A stretch of 64,000 nucleotides of DNA from Lanius collurio (taxonomy: Eukaryota; Chordata; Aves; Passeriformes; Laniidae), in contig JACBWW010000016.1 of NCBI GenBank assembly GCA_020086605.1, positions 18,561,096 through 18,625,095 on the forward strand, read 5' to 3'. The position numbers were made by a program, and so were the translations under genes. The notes beneath the pieces are model-generated. The model did no database searches. It was not told the origin of the DNA and saw nothing but the letters and a program-made list of their open reading frames with translations. Numbering within the stretch: the stretch's first letter is position 1; every line of letters starts with the position of its first letter. Below, in pieces: positions 61,856 to 64,000 of this stretch.

Positions 61856-61870
61856 AAAAAAAAAAAAAAA
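61856..61870. repeat. Poly-A tract (A15)
   Basis: Fifteen A residues. The upstream 150 bp (including an 'ACTTTACCACAAAAGAG' word) show no AATAAA signal or recognised gene, so a retrocopy origin is unproved. Confidence 0.9.
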
Positions 61871-62317
61871 TCTATGAAATTTTGAGATGAAGCCTCAATT
61901 CCTTAAGCAAACCTCACTCTTTCCATTAAATCAGTAGGCAACCCTCAGTCTTTTCTGAGCATCACTCCCAGGAGTGTTGTCTTCCCATTCATCTTGGAGA
62001 CATTCCTCACAGAGGATCCTTGATTCAGCTCAGCTAATCCATTGATATAAATAAAAACAAACACCACCAGGATGTAGCTTATCAGTTATTCCTGAAATGT
62101 TCTTATCTCTTCTGGAGTTTCTCGCTGGGAAATAACATGCAGGCTTTCTTCCCCCTTCCCTTTCTGTCAAACCTGTGGCTAGAGTGCTCAACAATTGCTA
62201 AACTTCAAACCAACAGTCATAAGCCTAATTGGAACAATTCACTCACTTCGGCGCTCTTAGAGATTTGTGAGATTTTTGGAGTTTCCCTTATGAGTCAAGA
62301 GCTGGAAAGTCAGGTCC

Positions 62318-62388
62318 CAGAGGCAAGTGACTGCACGTGTCATCAGCCAATAGCACAGAGAGGTCATAGAACCCAGGCTTCAAGCCCT
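62318..62388 (-). mobile_element. MIR-like SINE relic
   Basis: AGAGGCAAGTGACTGCAC, GTGTCATCAGCCAATAGCAC and TCATAGAACCCAGGCTTCAA track the reverse complement of MIR (GAGAGGTTAAGTGACTTGCC, GGTCACACAGCCAGTGGC, GAATAGAACCCAGGTCT). The 'AGAACCCAGGCTT' block is the strongest part. It is ancient and diverged; a different CORE-SINE with the same core is possible. Confidence 0.45.
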
Positions 62389-64000
62389 TAAGTGTGTGTG
62401 GGAAATCTCACTGCGTTAACAATTCCCTTCTTTATTTCTCCTCTTAACATGGTACATTATTTGAACATTATTAAGTGAACCCTTTGTTAGAGAGCATGAC
62501 AAATCCCCAACTAAGTGGAAGCGTGATGCTGCTGGACTGAGTGGCCTGTGGATCTTGCTGCTCCAAACAGAGTGATTGCAATTCCTTGTGACATTTTTCA
62601 CTGAAAAGATGGATTAGTAGGCAGGCATGTGCTGGGGCTATAAGTTACAATTTATCTCAGAAAGTATTAACTTTATGCCTTTGCATGCCTAAGAAGTCAG
62701 TTTTAAAGGCAGCTTTAGCCTTTATGAGTCCCCACAGATTTCTGCAGAATCTGTAGCTGCAAAGACTGTCCAGGCTTTTTGATGAGGGCCTGGGAGTTCA
62801 GATGGGACAAGAGGAATCATGGCTCAGTTTCCGTTCCTGAGAGTGTCACCAACTCTTGTCACTAAAGTTATCCAGGCTCCAGCTTTCCCTATAAAACAGG
62901 TATAGAAAGATCTGGAGTATTTTAATGTACTCTTAATAGTTAGAGAAAGGCTTGGCTAAATCACCAGGAAGTGTTTCAGATCAGTGCTGAGTTACAGAAC
63001 GCTGGTGTCTACACCTTTGTCTCCCTAGGCTTGTTACTGAAAATGACACAATAAAGGGCTCACAATCCTGGTGGGATTGCCCTGAGGTCTGATGCAAGGA
63101 AACTCAGGGCTACCCACTGCCTGATCCACCCACATCTGTGCCTTGACCCTCTTCTTCACCCCCTTCAGAGCTCAGTCCATAGTGTCCTCTGGTCAGCAGA
63201 TCCTTCACCTTTAATGCTGACTAAACAGGTAGGAAATCCATGCTTTTGATTCTGTGTCTATCAGTGCCGTTTTCAGAAAATACAATCAGGTTTGCTGTAA
63301 TTCCCATATTTTGGAATTAGTATTTATTACACAGAAACAGTCAAAACGGTGAGAGATTCATTTCCTTGCCTAGGACAGATGGGAACTATCCACACATTTT
63401 CAGCTGCCAAACTTAGTAAAAAAATATGAGAATAAGACCAAAAATAAGACTTCTTAGGACTTATCCTGAAGAGACATATTGACAGATCACCAGCAAAAGC
63501 CCACAACCTCCCAGCCCTGAAACAATAGAGTGCTGTAGACATTTTAAAGGCTTTCTTGATTTGTTCAGGAGTCTTTCCAGATTTTGCTCAGTTCTTGTAT
63601 TTTCTCATCTGCTTTACCCGACCAGTGCCCTCATTAGGCAGTGGAGCGGATGCTGCTGGGAATTTTAGTAGGAGCTTGGGATAAGGCAGACATTGATTGT
63701 TTTGCTCTTCCTTTTTCAATCACTGAAATGACATTCAGGTTCCAGGGAAGAACAGATATGGACACTCAACCATGTGTTTAGAAGGGCCAAAGCAGAATCT
63801 GCATGTGTACACAGAATATATCTGCAGGCTGGGCTGTGATTTACTGGGAGTCTTAAAAATGCTTTAAAGACTTCTAAGCATAGGAAGAAATATGCTGTTA
63901 GTAAAGCATCTGTGTTATCAGCCCAGCTAAATAATGATGTGCAATGTGTCATGTGCAAAGAATATATTAATGCTTGGGTAAATATTTTCCTAATGTCTGC

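Larger units (their letters stand above)
61150..64000. other. Non-genic stretch, 3' part of window
   Basis: No gene is recognised. The stretch holds an A15 tract (61856-61870), a hairpin (61.44 kb) and a MIR-like relic (62.3 kb), listed separately. The sequence is otherwise AT-rich with frames under 90 codons, and it runs off the window edge. Confidence 0.65.

Noticed and set aside
62075..62085. TAGCTTATCAG, identical to the 5' part of miR-21
   Set aside because: Sequence diverges after 11 nt and there is no precursor-like opposite arm, so it is a chance word.
1..64000. CRISPR arrays, operons, tRNA or rRNA genes, intact retroviral or LTR elements
   Set aside because: I looked for regularly spaced repeats, tRNA-like box B words, LTR-like long direct repeats and gag/pol-like frames and saw none.

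Overview
The window reads as nuclear DNA from a bird, or less likely another sauropsid. The evidence is four decayed CR1-type LINE 3' ends, two of which keep the ATTCTRTG-like terminal repeat typical of avian CR1. The sequence is moderately AT-rich and CpG-poor, interspersed repeats are sparse, there are many short homopolymer and microsatellite tracts, and no long open reading frame is present. Nothing looks bacterial, viral or plasmid-like: I see no operons, no rRNA or tRNA, no CRISPR array, no insertion sequence and no intact retrovirus.

I found no protein-coding gene that I can name. The two longest ATG-to-stop frames (188 and 190 codons, both on the minus strand) are about as long as chance would give in 64 kb. 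The window is best read as intergenic or deep intronic DNA. I flag four short open segments with splice-like borders as candidate exons (7.56 kb plus, 17.24 kb minus, 44.47 kb plus, 45.39 kb plus). None is recognised, and each could be chance.

Layout. 0-7.5 kb: plain AT-rich sequence with one poly-A tract. 7.5-9.4 kb: a candidate exon behind a T16 tract, then a 22-bp tandem duplication. 9.4-11.8 kb: a CpG-retaining stretch ending in a long T tract. 11.9-15.5 kb: plain. 15.55-16.1 kb: the most regulatory-looking segment, with about 17 CpGs, an AP-1 site and an 11-bp inverted repeat of two ETS-type sites flanking an inverted CCAAT box. 16.2-18.7 kb: a minus-strand candidate exon, a 19-bp tandem duplication, a second CpG-retaining patch and a 25-nt near-perfect palindrome. 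18.7-28 kb: mostly plain, with two CR1 tails and one hairpin. 28-45 kb: plain, with AT-rich homeodomain-motif-rich patches at 28.6 and 43.0 kb and small tandem repeats. 45.3-45.6 kb: an open, CpG-retaining patch. 46.5 kb: a minus-strand CR1. 54.4 kb: a plus-strand CR1. 57.6 and 62.3 kb: MIR-like SINE relics. 61.1-61.5 kb: a TG/TA microsatellite and a hairpin.

No set of genes here works together in a way the sequence shows, and I find no convincing new system. The most useful leads are candidate cis-regulatory or conserved non-coding elements, which cross-species alignment would confirm or dismiss.
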